NCBI RefSeq assembly: GCF_013389665.1
Contig: NZ_CP058316.1
Span: 2,666,001-2,730,000 of the forward strand
Direction of reading: 5' to 3'
Length of the DNA: 64,000 nucleotides
Source: Microbacterium oleivorans
Lineage (GTDB): Bacteria > Actinomycetota > Actinomycetes > Actinomycetales > Microbacteriaceae
The position numbers and the translations under genes were made by a program. Below are positions 1-10,071 of the stretch, piece by piece. How positions within the stretch are numbered: position 1 is the stretch's first letter; every line of letters starts with the position of its first letter. The notes under the pieces are model-generated. The model was not told where the DNA came from, ran no database searches, and saw nothing but the letters and a program-made list of their open reading frames with translations.

Positions 1-1301
1 TCGGCGGTGAAGGCGGGGTCCCGGACCACCTTGCGGTGGAAGGGCAGCACCGTGGGCATGCCGGCGACCTCGAACTCGTCGAGCGCGCGGCGCGAGCGCT
101 CCAGCGCCTCTTCGCGCGTGCGACCGGTGACGATGATCTTGCCGAGCATCGAGTCGAAGGCGCCCGAGACCGCGTCGCCGGCGGTCACGCCGGAATCGAG
201 CCGGATGCCGGGCCCGCCGAAGGTCTTGAACACGTGGATGCTGCCGGGCTGGGGGAGGAAGTTCCGCCCCGGGTCCTCGCCGTTGATGCGGAACTCGATC
301 GAGTGGCCGACCGGCTGCGGGTCGTCGTAGTCGAGCGTGCCGCCCTCGGCCAGGCGGAACTGCTCGCGCACCAGGTCGATGCCCGTGACCTCCTCCGAGA
401 CGGGGTGCTCGACCTGCAGGCGCGTGTTCACCTCGAGGAACGAGATGGTGCCGTCGGCTCCGATGAGGAACTCGCACGTGCCCGCGCCGACGTAGCCGAC
501 CTCGCGCAGGATCGCCTTCGAAGCGGTGTAGAGGATGTCGTTCTGCTCGGGCGTGAGGAACGGTGCCGGCGCCTCCTCGACGAGCTTCTGGTGCCGTCGC
601 TGCAGCGAGCAGTCGCGTGTGGAGACGACGACGACATTGCCGTCGCCGTCGGCGAGGCACTGGGTCTCGACGTGGCGGGGCTTGTCGAGGTACTTCTCGA
701 CGAAGCACTCGCCGCGGCCGAAGGCGGAGATGGCCTCGCGGGTGGCGGACTCGAACAGCTCGGCGACCTCGTCGAGCTCGCGGGCGACCTTCAGACCGCG
801 ACCGCCGCCGCCGTAGGCGGCCTTGATGGCGATGGGCAGACCGTACTCCTGCGCGAACGCGATGACCTCGTCGGCGCCCTGGACGGGGCCGGGGGTGCCG
901 GGTGCGAGGGGGGCGCCGACCTTCTCCGCCACATGACGGGCGGTCACCTTGTCGCCGAGAGCCTCGATGGCCTCGGGCGACGGGCCGATCCAGACCAGGC
1001 CCGCTCCGATGACGGCGCGGGCGAATTCGGCGTTCTCGGCGAGGAACCCGTAGCCGGGGTGCACCGCGTCGGCGCCGGAGCGGCGGGCGACCGAGAGGAT
1101 CTTCTCGATCGAGAGGTACGTCTCGGCGCTGGTCGCACCCTCGAGCGCATAGGCCTCGTCGGCGAGGCGGGTGTGGAGGGCGTCGCGGTCCTGGTCGGCG
1201 TAGACGGCGACCGAGGCCTTCCCGCTGTCACGAGCGGCGCGCACGATACGGACGGCGATCTCGCCGCGGTTCGCGATGAGGACCTTGGCGATATGAGGCA
1301 T
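1..1301 (-). CDS. Acyl-CoA carboxylase alpha subunit (biotin carboxylase), 3' end outside window
   Basis: The 433 visible residues are the biotin carboxylase half of an actinobacterial acetyl/propionyl-CoA carboxylase alpha chain, which carboxylates biotin with ATP and bicarbonate. The start reads [19 protein letters not shown], the classical N-terminal motif. The ATP-grasp glycine loop ([10 protein letters not shown]) is near residue 165, and [16 protein letters not shown] is the catalytic/metal motif near residue 290. The biotin-carrier domain expected at the C-terminus lies outside the window to the left. The ATG at 1301 is chosen because the family motif starts there and a -10 box lies 7 nt upstream (leaderless). 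Beta and epsilon subunits and biotin ligase lie 5-8 kb away. Substrate range (acetyl-, propionyl- or longer acyl-CoA) cannot be told from this part. Confidence 0.95.
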   Translation of the reverse strand, partial: MPHIAKVLIANRGEIAVRIVRAARDSGKASVAVYADQDRDALHTRLADEAYALEGATSAETYLSIEKILSVARRSGADAVHPGYGFLAENAEFARAVIGAGLVWIGPSPEAIEALGDKVTARHVAEKVGAPLAPGTPGPVQGADEVIAFAQEYGLPIAIKAAYGGGGRGLKVARELDEVAELFESATREAISAFGRGECFVEKYLDKPRHVETQCLADGDGNVVVVSTRDCSLQRRHQKLVEEAPAPFLTPEQNDILYTASKAILREVGYVGAGTCEFLIGADGTISFLEVNTRLQVEHPVSEEVTGIDLVREQFRLAEGGTLDYDDPQPVGHSIEFRINGEDPGRNFLPQPGSIHVFKTFGGPGIRLDSGVTAGDAVSGAFDSMLGKIIVTGRTREEALERSRRALDEFEVAGMPTVLPFHRKVVRDPAFTA

Positions 1302-1308
1302 GGGTGCC

Positions 1309-1314
1309 AGCCTA
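1309..1314 (-). promoter_or_regulatory. -10 box of the carboxylase alpha gene, leaderless spacing
   Basis: TAGGCT on the minus strand, 7 nt before the ATG at 1301. Transcription would start at or within a base or two of the ATG. No good -35 is visible at 17-18 bp. Confidence 0.55.
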
Positions 1315-1379
1315 GCGAGCGGATCGGCGCGGCTTTTGGATCACTCGCACAAAACGACGCCGCCAACCTCGGTGGAAGC

Positions 1380-2036
1380 CTACGAAGAGGCGCCGCGGTT
1401 CCACAGGTCGGTCCACGCGACGCCGAGGTCGCGCACGAGCTGCCGCAGCGTCGACAACGACATCCCCACGACCGTCGAGGGGTCGCCCTCGACGCGCGTG
1501 ATGAACGCGCCCCCCAGGCTGTCGACGGTGAACGCGCCGGCCACCTGCAGTGGCTCGCCGGATGCCACATAGGCCGAGATCTCCTCCGCGGTGACATCGT
1601 CTGCGAAGGTGACGGCCGCCTCGGCGACGGCGTGCGCCTCTCGGGGTTCCCGGCCGGGGACGAGGCGATGCACGCTGTGACCCGAGTGCAGGATGCCGGT
1701 GCCGCCCCGCATCCGCTCCCACCGCTCGGTCGCGACCTCTGCGGTGAGCGGCTTGCCGAGGACCTCGCCCGCGAAGGCGAACATCGAGTCGCCCCCGACG
1801 ACGACGCCGTCGAACCCGGGGTCGAGGCGTCTGATCGTCGATACGACGTCGGCCGCCTTTCGGCGGGCGAGCAGCAGGACGTGTTCCTCGGGCGGCAGGG
1901 TGCGTCCCTCGGCGGCCTCCACCGCCGCGACGACCGCCTCCTCGTCGACCTGCGGCGACCGCGTCTCGGGCTCGATGCCGGCCTGACGCAGGAGCATGAG
2001 TCGGGCGGGGGAGGTCGAGGCGAGGCACACGCGCAT
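1380..2036 (-). CDS. maf: Maf-like nucleoside triphosphate pyrophosphatase
   Basis: 218 residues of the Maf/Ham1 superfamily, cytosolic enzymes that hydrolyse non-canonical or pyrimidine NTPs to NMP and pyrophosphate. The N-terminus MRVCLASTSPARLMLLRQAG carries the signature S-x-S-x-R-x-x-L-L. The general-base region VVVGGDSMFAF is around residue 80, followed by GKPLTAEVATERWERMRGG (usually GKP...A...L..L.G). The variable position of VGGDS versus the common GADT makes dTTP/UTP versus other NTP specificity uncertain. The ATG at 2036 fits both the family start and a -10 box 7 nt upstream. It lies 78 bp upstream of the carboxylase alpha gene on the same strand. Confidence 0.93.
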   Translation of the reverse strand: MRVCLASTSPARLMLLRQAGIEPETRSPQVDEEAVVAAVEAAEGRTLPPEEHVLLLARRKAADVVSTIRRLDPGFDGVVVGGDSMFAFAGEVLGKPLTAEVATERWERMRGGTGILHSGHSVHRLVPGREPREAHAVAEAAVTFADDVTAEEISAYVASGEPLQVAGAFTVDSLGGAFITRVEGDPSTVVGMSLSTLRQLVRDLGVAWTDLWNRGASS

Positions 2037-2043
2037 GTCGCTC

Positions 2044-2049
2044 ACGCTA
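2044..2049 (-). promoter_or_regulatory. -10 box of maf, leaderless spacing
   Basis: TAGCGT on the minus strand, 7 nt from the ATG at 2036. Divergent from the methyltransferase gene that starts at 2095. Confidence 0.5.
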
Positions 2050-2094
2050 CCGGGCCGCCCGGCGCCGCACGTCGTCGTGTGCGAGCATCGAGGG

Positions 2095-3396
2095 ATGCGA
2101 CCCGGCGACAGCATCGACCTCGACGTCTCGGACGTCGCCCACGGCGGCGTCTTCGTCGCCCGGCACGAGGGACGCGTCGTCTTCGTCCCCGACGCGTTGC
2201 CGGGTGAGCGCATCCGTGCCCGACTCACCGACACCTCGAAGGCGTCGTTCTGGCGAGCCGAAGCGCTCGAGGTGCTCGACGCCTCACCGCACCGCCGATC
2301 GCACGTCTGGGCGCCGGCCGACATCGGTAACGCTCCCGAACGCCGGCCCGGCGGCGCCGACTTCGGACACATCGAGCTCGACCACCAGCGTGCGTTGAAG
2401 GCGCGCGTCGTGCAGGACGCACTGGAGCGGATGGGCGGCTACCGCGCCGACGTGACCGTCGAGGCCGCGGGCGTCGACGAGACGGCGGACGGAACGGGCT
2501 GGCGCACCCGCGTGAGCCTGCACGTCGACGACGCGGGACGCATCGGTCCCTACGCCGCGCGCTCGCACCGGGTCGTCGAGGTCGACGATCACCCCCTGGC
2601 GACGGCGCCGATCGTCGAGGCGCTGCGTCGCGGTCCCTCCGCCGCCCCCGGCCGGCTCGATCTCGTCCAGCCCGCCGACGGGCGGGTGCGGGCGCTGCCC
2701 CGGCCCGAGACGAAGCGGCGGTCCCCCCGCGGACGCGGCCCCGCACGCATCCCGGCCGACCCGGCGTTGCGCGAGGTCGTGGTCGAGGACGTCGGCGGCC
2801 GTCGGTTCCGTCTCGACGCCGGCGGCTTCTGGCAGGTGCACCGCCTGGCGGCGACCGCGCTCTCGAGCGCGGTCCAGCAGGGGCTCCGCGACGCCGGGCG
2901 CGCCGAGCTCGACCCCGACGGCTGGCACCTCGACCTGTACGGCGGTGTGGGGCTGCTGGCGGCGTCGCTCGCCGAGCTCGGCGGCCCCGCCACCCGGATC
3001 ACGAGCGTGGAATCCGACTCCCGGGCCACCGACCACGCGGGAGAGAACCTGGCGGAGTGGGTGGGAGCACGCGCCGAGACCGGCCGGGTCGACCGCTGGC
3101 TCGCTCAGCTCGAGCAGGCCGCGTCGCTCGCGGAGCGCGGCAGGCTCCGTTCGGGTGTGACCGTGCTCGACCCGCCCCGCTCGGGTGCGGGCCGCGAGGT
3201 CGTCGAGGCCCTGCTGCGCGTGCAGCCCGCGACGATCGTCTACGTCGCGTGCGATCCGGTCGCGTTCGCGCGCGACCTCGCACAGCTGCGGGCGGGAGGG
3301 TACGAGCCGCGGACGCTGCGAGGACTCGACCTGTTCCCCAACTCGCACCACGTCGAGACCGTCGCGGTGCTCACCGCGGAGGGTCCGCTGTCCTAG
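2095..3396 (+). CDS. TrmA/RlmD-family class I SAM-dependent RNA (uracil-C5) methyltransferase
   Basis: 433 residues. Residues 1-60 form a TRAM RNA-binding domain (GDSIDLDVSDVAHGGVFVAR). The methyltransferase domain has SAM motif I (LDLYGGVGLLAASLAELG) near residue 280, motif IV DPPRSGAG near 360, the catalytic cysteine C386 in VYVACDPVAFARDL and the base-assisting glutamate E421 in HHVETVAVL. Members methylate C5 of uridine in tRNA or 23S rRNA. No iron-sulfur cysteine cluster of the RlmD type is visible. The ATG at 2095 starts directly at the TRAM domain; an in-frame ATG 99 nt upstream would add an unconserved leader. Which RNA is methylated is not decidable here. Confidence 0.93.
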   Translation: MRPGDSIDLDVSDVAHGGVFVARHEGRVVFVPDALPGERIRARLTDTSKASFWRAEALEVLDASPHRRSHVWAPADIGNAPERRPGGADFGHIELDHQRALKARVVQDALERMGGYRADVTVEAAGVDETADGTGWRTRVSLHVDDAGRIGPYAARSHRVVEVDDHPLATAPIVEALRRGPSAAPGRLDLVQPADGRVRALPRPETKRRSPRGRGPARIPADPALREVVVEDVGGRRFRLDAGGFWQVHRLAATALSSAVQQGLRDAGRAELDPDGWHLDLYGGVGLLAASLAELGGPATRITSVESDSRATDHAGENLAEWVGARAETGRVDRWLAQLEQAASLAERGRLRSGVTVLDPPRSGAGREVVEALLRVQPATIVYVACDPVAFARDLAQLRAGGYEPRTLRGLDLFPNSHHVETVAVLTAEGPLS

Positions 3397-3399
3397 GCT
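3394..3399 (+). promoter_or_regulatory. -10 box of the LuxR regulator gene overlapping the upstream stop codon
   Basis: TAGGCT, 6 nt before the ATG at 3406. Its first three bases are the TAG stop codon of the methyltransferase gene. Leaderless transcription is predicted. Confidence 0.55.
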
Positions 3400-3405
3400 G
3401 AGCCC

Positions 3406-4068
3406 ATGACACGGGTGGCGCTCATCGACGATCACGAGTCGGTTCGGCTCGGACTCGCCGCCGCGTGCGCCCGCGCCGGCGTCGGCGTCGGCGACGTCGT
3501 CTTCTCCGGCAGCACGGTGGCCGAGTACCTGCGCTGGCGCACGGAGACCGCCGCGAGTCCGGCGGACGTCGTCGTCCTCGATCTCATGCTGGGCGATGGC
3601 GCGACCGTGTCCGAGAACGTGACGGAGCTCGTCTGCAACGGCTCCCAGGTCATCATCCACAGCGTCGCGGATCGACCGGCGGCGGTGCGCGAGGCGCTCT
3701 CGGCGGGCGCGCTCGGCGTCATCAGCAAGTCCGCACGCACCGACGACGTCGTCGCTGCGATCGCCACCGTCGCGCGCGGCGAGCATCTGGACAACGTCGA
3801 ATGGGCCAGCGCGATCGACGGTGACCGGGCGTTCGCCGACGCGCAGCTGTCGGCCCGCGAGCGGGAGGTCCTGCGCCTGTACGCCGCCGGGCTGCCGCTG
3901 AAGTCGGTGGCCGAGCGTCTGGGCATCGCGTACTCGACCGCGAAGGAGAACATCACGCGGGTTCGCGTCAAGTACGTCGAGGTCGGCCGTCCCGCCCCCA
4001 CCAAGGTCGACCTGCTCCGTCGCGCGATGGAAGACGGTCTCGTGTCCGAATCCTCCGATGGCCGCTGA
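3406..4068 (+). CDS. LuxR/NarL-family response regulator
   Basis: 220 residues. The receiver domain (1-120) has the acidic pair in ALIDDHE and the phosphoacceptor D59 in VVVLDLML. A LuxR-type helix-turn-helix follows (about 145-200: LSAREREVLRLYAAGLPLKS). It would be phosphorylated by the histidine kinase whose gene starts 11 bp inside its 3' end (4058), so the two are translationally coupled. Transcription appears leaderless from a -10 box at 3394. The closest functional type is the LiaRS/DesKR-like actinobacterial two-component pairs; the target genes are unknown. Confidence 0.93.
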   Translation: MTRVALIDDHESVRLGLAAACARAGVGVGDVVFSGSTVAEYLRWRTETAASPADVVVLDLMLGDGATVSENVTELVCNGSQVIIHSVADRPAAVREALSAGALGVISKSARTDDVVAAIATVARGEHLDNVEWASAIDGDRAFADAQLSAREREVLRLYAAGLPLKSVAERLGIAYSTAKENITRVRVKYVEVGRPAPTKVDLLRRAMEDGLVSESSDGR

Positions 4069-5296
4069 GCTCTCCGACACGGTATCGACCAGGCCGCGGC
4101 GGGCCGCGGAGTTTCGTGAGGCCCTCGCCCAGACCCAGCGCTTCACGCAGTCGCGCATCGACCGGATCCTCGGCATCGTCGTGGGCTCGGGCAGCGCCGT
4201 CATCGGGGTGCAGTCGCTCGTCGGTGCGCTCAACGCGCCCGTCGGCGACCCCACCTGGAACACCGTCCTGCTGGTGGTCGTCCTCGGCTCGCTGCTGCTG
4301 ATGTGCATCGCGCTGCTCACCTCGCGCGGGGTGCGGCTGTTCTCGGGCATCTTCGCGGCGATCTTCCCCGTCGCCATCCTGCTGTGGCCGCTGGCCGCGG
4401 CCGAGACGACACAGCTCGACGAGCAGCCGTGGCTGTGGTTCCTCATCAACATCGGCACGGTCGCCGCCGTCTTCTGCTCGCCGCTGCCGTTCCAGATCGT
4501 CTGGGCCTTCCTGCTCCCCGTCCTCTACGGCACGATGCGGCTGATCCTGCTGGGGGCGGCGCCGACGGCCGTTCTCGACGTCGCACTCGACACCCTGTTC
4601 GCGATCATCCTCGCCAGCGTGCTCATCGTCATCGGCTGGATCCTGCGTTCGCTCGCGGCCAGCATCGACACCGGGCGGGAAGGGGCGGTGCGTTCGTTCG
4701 CGCAGGCCGCCGCCGCCGATGCGGTGGAGAAGGAGCGCGTCGCGGTCGCGGCGCTGATGCACGACAGCGTGCTGGCGGCGCTCATCGCCGCCGAGCGCGC
4801 CGAGACCGAGCGCGAACGTGCCCTCGCGGTCTCGATGGCGCGTGAGGCGTTGACCCGCCTCGCGAACGTCGATCAGGACGCCGGCGAGGGGCCGGACGCC
4901 CCGGTGACCCCCGCCGCGATCGCCGCCGATCTCGCGCAGACGGCGCGGCGGCTGCATCCGGATGCGACGGTGTCGAGCGAGATCCAGCCCGATGCGCGCG
5001 CTCTGCCCGGTCGCGTCGTGCGTGCCCTGCAGCTGGCCGCCACACAGGCGATCACGAACGTCGTCGAGCATGCCCGCGGCGCGAACCTGACCGTGTCGTT
5101 CCGAGCGGATGCCGCGGGGGTCGAGATCCGGGTGTCCGACGACGGTCCCGGGTTCGAGGCCGAGCGCGTCGCGGAGGACCGCCTCGGCATCCGGGCCTCG
5201 ATCATCGCGCGGGTCGCCGCGGTCGCCGGCACGGCGACGGTCGATTCGGGGCCGGCCGGGACGACGGTCGCGATCGAGTGGCAGGAGCGCTCGTGA
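4058..5296 (+). CDS. Membrane sensor histidine kinase of the HATPase_c/HD-box type
   Basis: 412 residues. About five or six hydrophobic segments occupy residues 40-205, with little extracytoplasmic loop, so the sensor is intramembrane-like. The likely phosphoacceptor is H235 in AALMHDSVLAALIAAE, followed by an ATPase domain with N box QAITNVVEHARG near 335 and G box VSDDGPGFE near 360. The His box followed by D is that of NarL-partner kinases (HisKA_3-like). It overlaps the regulator gene by 11 bp and the next gene by 4 bp, making a three-gene unit. Signal unknown. Confidence 0.9.
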   Translation: MAAELSDTVSTRPRRAAEFREALAQTQRFTQSRIDRILGIVVGSGSAVIGVQSLVGALNAPVGDPTWNTVLLVVVLGSLLLMCIALLTSRGVRLFSGIFAAIFPVAILLWPLAAAETTQLDEQPWLWFLINIGTVAAVFCSPLPFQIVWAFLLPVLYGTMRLILLGAAPTAVLDVALDTLFAIILASVLIVIGWILRSLAASIDTGREGAVRSFAQAAAADAVEKERVAVAALMHDSVLAALIAAERAETERERALAVSMAREALTRLANVDQDAGEGPDAPVTPAAIAADLAQTARRLHPDATVSSEIQPDARALPGRVVRALQLAATQAITNVVEHARGANLTVSFRADAAGVEIRVSDDGPGFEAERVAEDRLGIRASIIARVAAVAGTATVDSGPAGTTVAIEWQERS

Positions 5297-6378
5297 ACCG
5301 CTCCGTGCGCTGGGTCCTCTCCGCTCTCGGGGTCGCGTTCACCGCGTACCTCGCGACCGGCGGCATGTTCTGGACCCGCCCCGTCGACGCCCCCATCGTC
5401 CTCGTCCTCTCGCTCGTGACCTACCTCACCGTGACCGGCCTGTGCATCTTCTGGCCGACGCGTCCGATGACGGGTGCCGACCCGCGGGGTGCGGCGCGCC
5501 CCGCGGTCGACGGCTCCGCCGTGACGGCCGTCACCGCGGAGATGAGCCGGCCCGCAGCGCTGCCGCTGTGGATCGCCCTGCTCGCGTTCGCGGTCGCCGT
5601 CGTCGTTCCCACCGCGACCTGGTGGGCCGCCGGCGACGAGGGCCGCCTGCAGCCGTTCGCGACCTGGAGTCTTGGCGGCCTGGGCGCGCTCATGGCCGTG
5701 CTCGTGGTGCGCCGCCGGTCGATCGTGGCGTGGTCGGGCATCGCGGTGATGTTCCTCCAATCGGTGATGTGGATCGGCATCGGTCCGACCTTGTCGCTCG
5801 GCGCCGTGGGGTCGGCCATCTGGGTGGGCGGCGCGCAGATCATCGTGCTGTTGATCGACCGCGCGGCCGTGGAGACCGCCGAGCTGACCCGGCTGCAGCG
5901 CGAGGCGTCGGAATGGCTCGCGACGCAGGAGGGTCGCCGGCGCGAGCGGCGGGTGCGCGTCCAGCGCGCGCTCGCCGTCGCCGGTCCCGTGCTCTCGCGC
6001 ACCATCGCCGCCGACGGCGACCTCGACGACGACGAGAGACTGCAGGCGCGGCTGGCCGAGGGGCGTCTGCGCGACGAGCTGCGCGGCCCCCGTCTGCTCG
6101 ACGACGCCGTGCGGCGCGTGCTCGAGGACGTCCGCCGCTCGGGCTCGCACGTCACCTTCCTCGACGAGGGCGGACTCGACGGGCTCGATGAGCGCGAGCT
6201 CGCCGCTATCCGTGCAGAGCTCGCCGACGTGCTCGACGGCGCGCGGTCGGAGCGCCTGTACATCCGCACCTCGACGCACCCCGACACCGCCGTCACGGTC
6301 GTGGGACGCTCGCGGCGCGAGGACGGTGTCGACGAGGACGTCGATCTGTGGCGGGAGATCCCTCGACCGAAGAAGTGA
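5293..6378 (+). CDS. Unknown membrane protein coupled to a two-component system
   Basis: 361 residues, no family recognised. Residues 1-190 hold about six hydrophobic segments. Residues 195-361 are hydrophilic and very rich in Arg, Asp and Glu, with a probable helical region (LQREASEWLATQEGRRRERR) followed by a mixed alpha/beta tail. The tail (LLDDAVRRVLEDVRRSGSHV and later strands) resembles by eye a degenerate kinase dimerisation/ATPase-like domain, but no ATP-binding glycine box is visible, so I do not call it a kinase. The GTG at 5293 overlaps the kinase stop (GTGA), which is why I prefer it to the ATG at 5278. An accessory or sensor role for the preceding kinase is inference from coupling only. 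Confidence 0.8.
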   Translation: MNRSVRWVLSALGVAFTAYLATGGMFWTRPVDAPIVLVLSLVTYLTVTGLCIFWPTRPMTGADPRGAARPAVDGSAVTAVTAEMSRPAALPLWIALLAFAVAVVVPTATWWAAGDEGRLQPFATWSLGGLGALMAVLVVRRRSIVAWSGIAVMFLQSVMWIGIGPTLSLGAVGSAIWVGGAQIIVLLIDRAAVETAELTRLQREASEWLATQEGRRRERRVRVQRALAVAGPVLSRTIAADGDLDDDERLQARLAEGRLRDELRGPRLLDDAVRRVLEDVRRSGSHVTFLDEGGLDGLDERELAAIRAELADVLDGARSERLYIRTSTHPDTAVTVVGRSRREDGVDEDVDLWREIPRPKK

Positions 6379-6616
6379 CGCCTGTCCCGGACCGACGTGC
6401 TCCGTCGCCGAGTGCAGCGCACGCGGTCGCGCTCCGTTGAAGATGGGGGCGAGGGGCGGCGAAGCCGCCCGCCCCTCGCCATGCGAGCGGTTACCCGAAA
6501 ACCGACCCGCAGCAGTCGCCGGCACAAGGCACGGGCGACCGAACGCAGAAGCGTTCCAGCAGGTCAATTCTGCGTGAGGCGACGAGGAGGTGTCTGTAGG
6601 TATTTCGGGGGACAGT
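6379..6616. other. Convergent intergenic region, 238 bp
   Basis: The largest gene-free stretch in the window. It contains a strong GC-rich hairpin at 6448-6480. No convincing small gene, RNA gene or promoter was seen in the rest. Confidence 0.6.
6448..6480. terminator. Probable bidirectional terminator hairpin
   Basis: GGCGAGGGGCGG at 6448-6459 pairs perfectly with its complement at 6469-6480 (12 bp stem, 9 nt loop). A nested alternative stem GGCGGC/GCCGCC is also possible. There is no T-run, as is usual for GC-rich actinobacteria. It sits between convergent genes. Confidence 0.65.
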
Positions 6617-6840
6617 TCAGCCGGTGAACCGGCCCCAGCCGAAGCCGCGCCGCAGCGGTGTCCGCAGCGCACGTGCGGACCGGCGCCAGGCCGACTCGGG
6701 CGGGCCGTCGTCGGCCACGGCGGCCGCGGCCTCCTGGGCGTAGGCGTCGCTCACCACGGCGATCACCGCGGCCAGCTCCTCGGCCGTCGGCGTGCCCCGC
6801 CGCACCTCGACGTGCAGCGGCCGTTCGGCCTCGCCGCCGG

Positions 6841-6844
<4 letters not shown>
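6617..6844 (-). CDS. Acyl-CoA carboxylase epsilon subunit
   Basis: 75 residues. Actinobacterial acyl-CoA carboxylases carry a small epsilon chain that binds the alpha-beta complex. The N-terminal half contains the typical [20 protein letters not shown] segment; the C-terminal part is [20 protein letters not shown]. The GTG at 6844 overlaps the stop codon of the beta subunit gene (GTGA), so translation is coupled. It is too short and GC-rich to stand out except by this context and motif. Confidence 0.9.
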
Positions 6845-8430
<1,586 letters not shown>

Positions 8431-8437
8431 GCGTTCC

Positions 8438-8443
8438 ACCCTA
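8438..8443 (-). promoter_or_regulatory. -10 box of the carboxylase beta-epsilon operon, leaderless spacing
   Basis: TAGGGT on the minus strand, 7 nt from the GTG at 8430. The same 129 bp intergenic region carries the birA promoter on the other strand. Confidence 0.55.
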
Positions 8444-8547
8444 TCCAGCGGGGACCCCGCACCGTTGGAGCACGCCCACAACGACAGGCAGGATCCCCTG
8501 TGGGATCACTCCGGTGCAAGCCCTCGCCCGGCTCGGGGCCGGCATCG

Positions 8548-8553
8548 TAGGGT
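8548..8553 (+). promoter_or_regulatory. -10 box of birA, leaderless spacing
   Basis: TAGGGT, 6 nt before the ATG at 8560. Confidence 0.55.
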
Positions 8554-8559
8554 GACGGC

Positions 8560-9348
8560 ATGACGATCCCCGAGAGCGGCTATCCGCGTGCGGCGGCGGT
8601 ATCGCCCCGTCTGCACGTGATCGAGCACGCCGATTCGACGAATGCCCACCTGCGTCGCGACGCCGAGGCCGATCCGGCCGCGCACCCTCATCTGTCGGTG
8701 CTGGTCACCCGGGATCAGCGCGCCGGACGCGGCCGGCTGGACCGCAGCTGGACCACGCCGCCGGGCACGGCGCTCGCGATCTCGGTGCTGCTGCGGGTCG
8801 AAGCCGTCCCGGTCGCCTCGCGCGGCTGGATCCCGCTGCTCGCCGGCCTCGCGATGTCGGAGGCCGTCGACGCTCAGCTGCGCGACGCCCGGGTGGGGCT
8901 GAAGTGGCCCAACGACGTGCTCGTCGACGGGATGAAGATCAGCGGCATCCTCGCCGAGGTGCTGCCCGGCCAGGCCGGCGACGTCATCGTCGGTGCGGGC
9001 GTGAACACGACGATGGCGCGGGTCGACCTCCCGGTCTCGACAGCGACGTCGTTCGCAGCCATGGGGGCGGACGTCGACGAGGACCGTCTGCTCGCGGACT
9101 TCCTCACCGGCCTGCGCGATCTCGTCGCCGAACTCGCCGTGGGCGGCGCCGGAGCGGAACTGCGCGACCGGGTCTCGCGAGCCTGCCTCACTCTCGGCGC
9201 GGAGGTCGCCGTCTCGCTCCCGGACGGCGACGTGATCACGGGGGAGGCGCAGCGGCTGGACGAGGACGGGCGCCTCGTGGTCGGGACGCCCACGGGCGAG
9301 GCCGTGATCGCCGCCGGCGACGTCGTGCACGTGCGTCCGCTGAGCTGA
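8560..9348 (+). CDS. birA: Biotin--[acetyl-CoA-carboxylase] ligase
   Basis: 262 residues. It attaches biotin to the carrier domain of the carboxylase alpha subunit through biotinyl-AMP. The biotin/ATP-binding loop is QRAGRGRLDRSW near residue 52, and KWPNDVLVDGMKISGILAE near residue 110 is the catalytic segment with the essential lysines. A small SH3-like C-terminal domain closes the protein. There is no N-terminal helix-turn-helix domain, so this is a monofunctional ligase that does not act as a biotin repressor. It is divergent from the beta-epsilon genes whose complex it activates. Confidence 0.95.
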   Translation: MTIPESGYPRAAAVSPRLHVIEHADSTNAHLRRDAEADPAAHPHLSVLVTRDQRAGRGRLDRSWTTPPGTALAISVLLRVEAVPVASRGWIPLLAGLAMSEAVDAQLRDARVGLKWPNDVLVDGMKISGILAEVLPGQAGDVIVGAGVNTTMARVDLPVSTATSFAAMGADVDEDRLLADFLTGLRDLVAELAVGGAGAELRDRVSRACLTLGAEVAVSLPDGDVITGEAQRLDEDGRLVVGTPTGEAVIAAGDVVHVRPLS

Positions 9349-9395
9349 GGAGGCGCTTCCGCGCGTGCCGTCGCCGGGATGTCGGGGGCGCGGGT

Positions 9396-9401
9396 CATGA
9401 T
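9396..9401 (+). promoter_or_regulatory. Possible -10 box of the PH-domain gene
   Basis: CATGAT, 6 nt before the GTG at 9408. The first base departs from TANNNT, so this is weaker than the other leaderless boxes. Confidence 0.3.
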
Positions 9402-9407
9402 GGTGCT

Positions 9408-9962
9408 GTGACTCAGCCAGCGGCATCCTTCGGCCGCCCCGTCGCTCCGGCGCCGGGGGCGGCGGCCCCCGAACTGCGGGTGGCACGGGTACGCCCCCAG
9501 GCCCGCGCGCTGCTGTGGCCGGCTCTGCTGCTCATCGCCCTCGCCGGTCTGGTCGGGTACTTCTCGGGCAACCTGCCCGAGCCGTTCACCGACCTCATGC
9601 TGTGGTCCGGCGCGGGCGTCGTGCTCCTGCTGCTCGTCGTGCTGCCCTACCTGCGCTGGCTGTCCCACGCGTACACGATCACCACGCGTCGCGTCATCGA
9701 GACGACGGGGCTGATGGTCCGTCGCCGCACCGAGCTCAGCCACATCCGGGGCTACACCATCGACGAGCGGCGCGGTCCGCTGCAGCGGCTCGCAGGCACC
9801 GGCACGCTCACGCTGTCCAACGGCGTCGATCCGTCGCTCCGGCTGCGCAACATCCCGCACGTCGCGCTCGTGCACGAGGTGCTCGCCGATCAGGTCGAGG
9901 TGAGCCAGATCCTGGCGCACCGCGATTCGCACAGCATCCCCACGATCCCGTCCGAGCGCTGA
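9408..9962 (+). CDS. Bacterial PH-domain (bPH2) membrane protein
   Basis: 184 residues. Two membrane helices (about 30-50 and 60-80) are followed by a bPH2 domain: HAYTITTRRVIETTGLMVRR, then TELSHIRGYTIDE and GTLTLSN. The pattern 'Y.iT..Ri....G......E..l..I' is typical of YdbS/YdbT-like proteins, whose function is unknown; some affect resistance to envelope-active agents. The GTG at 9408 begins a compact protein with the membrane helix close to the N-terminus. Conserved neighbourhood in Microbacteriaceae is inferred, not checked. Confidence 0.87.
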   Translation: MTQPAASFGRPVAPAPGAAAPELRVARVRPQARALLWPALLLIALAGLVGYFSGNLPEPFTDLMLWSGAGVVLLLLVVLPYLRWLSHAYTITTRRVIETTGLMVRRRTELSHIRGYTIDERRGPLQRLAGTGTLTLSNGVDPSLRLRNIPHVALVHEVLADQVEVSQILAHRDSHSIPTIPSER

Positions 9963-10071
9963 ACCGGCCGCCGGTCGGTCCGGTGTCTCGCCGACGCGCG
10001 GCTCATCCCGGCCCGAGTGGGATCTCGCGGTGGCGGTGCGAGATGATGGGGGAGAACCCGGAGGAGGCGCC

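Noticed and set aside
36..2207. 723-residue frame on the plus strand
   Set aside because: Antisense of the carboxylase alpha and maf genes, no homologous motif.
2284..4458. 724-residue frame on the minus strand
   Set aside because: Antisense of the methyltransferase and regulator genes.
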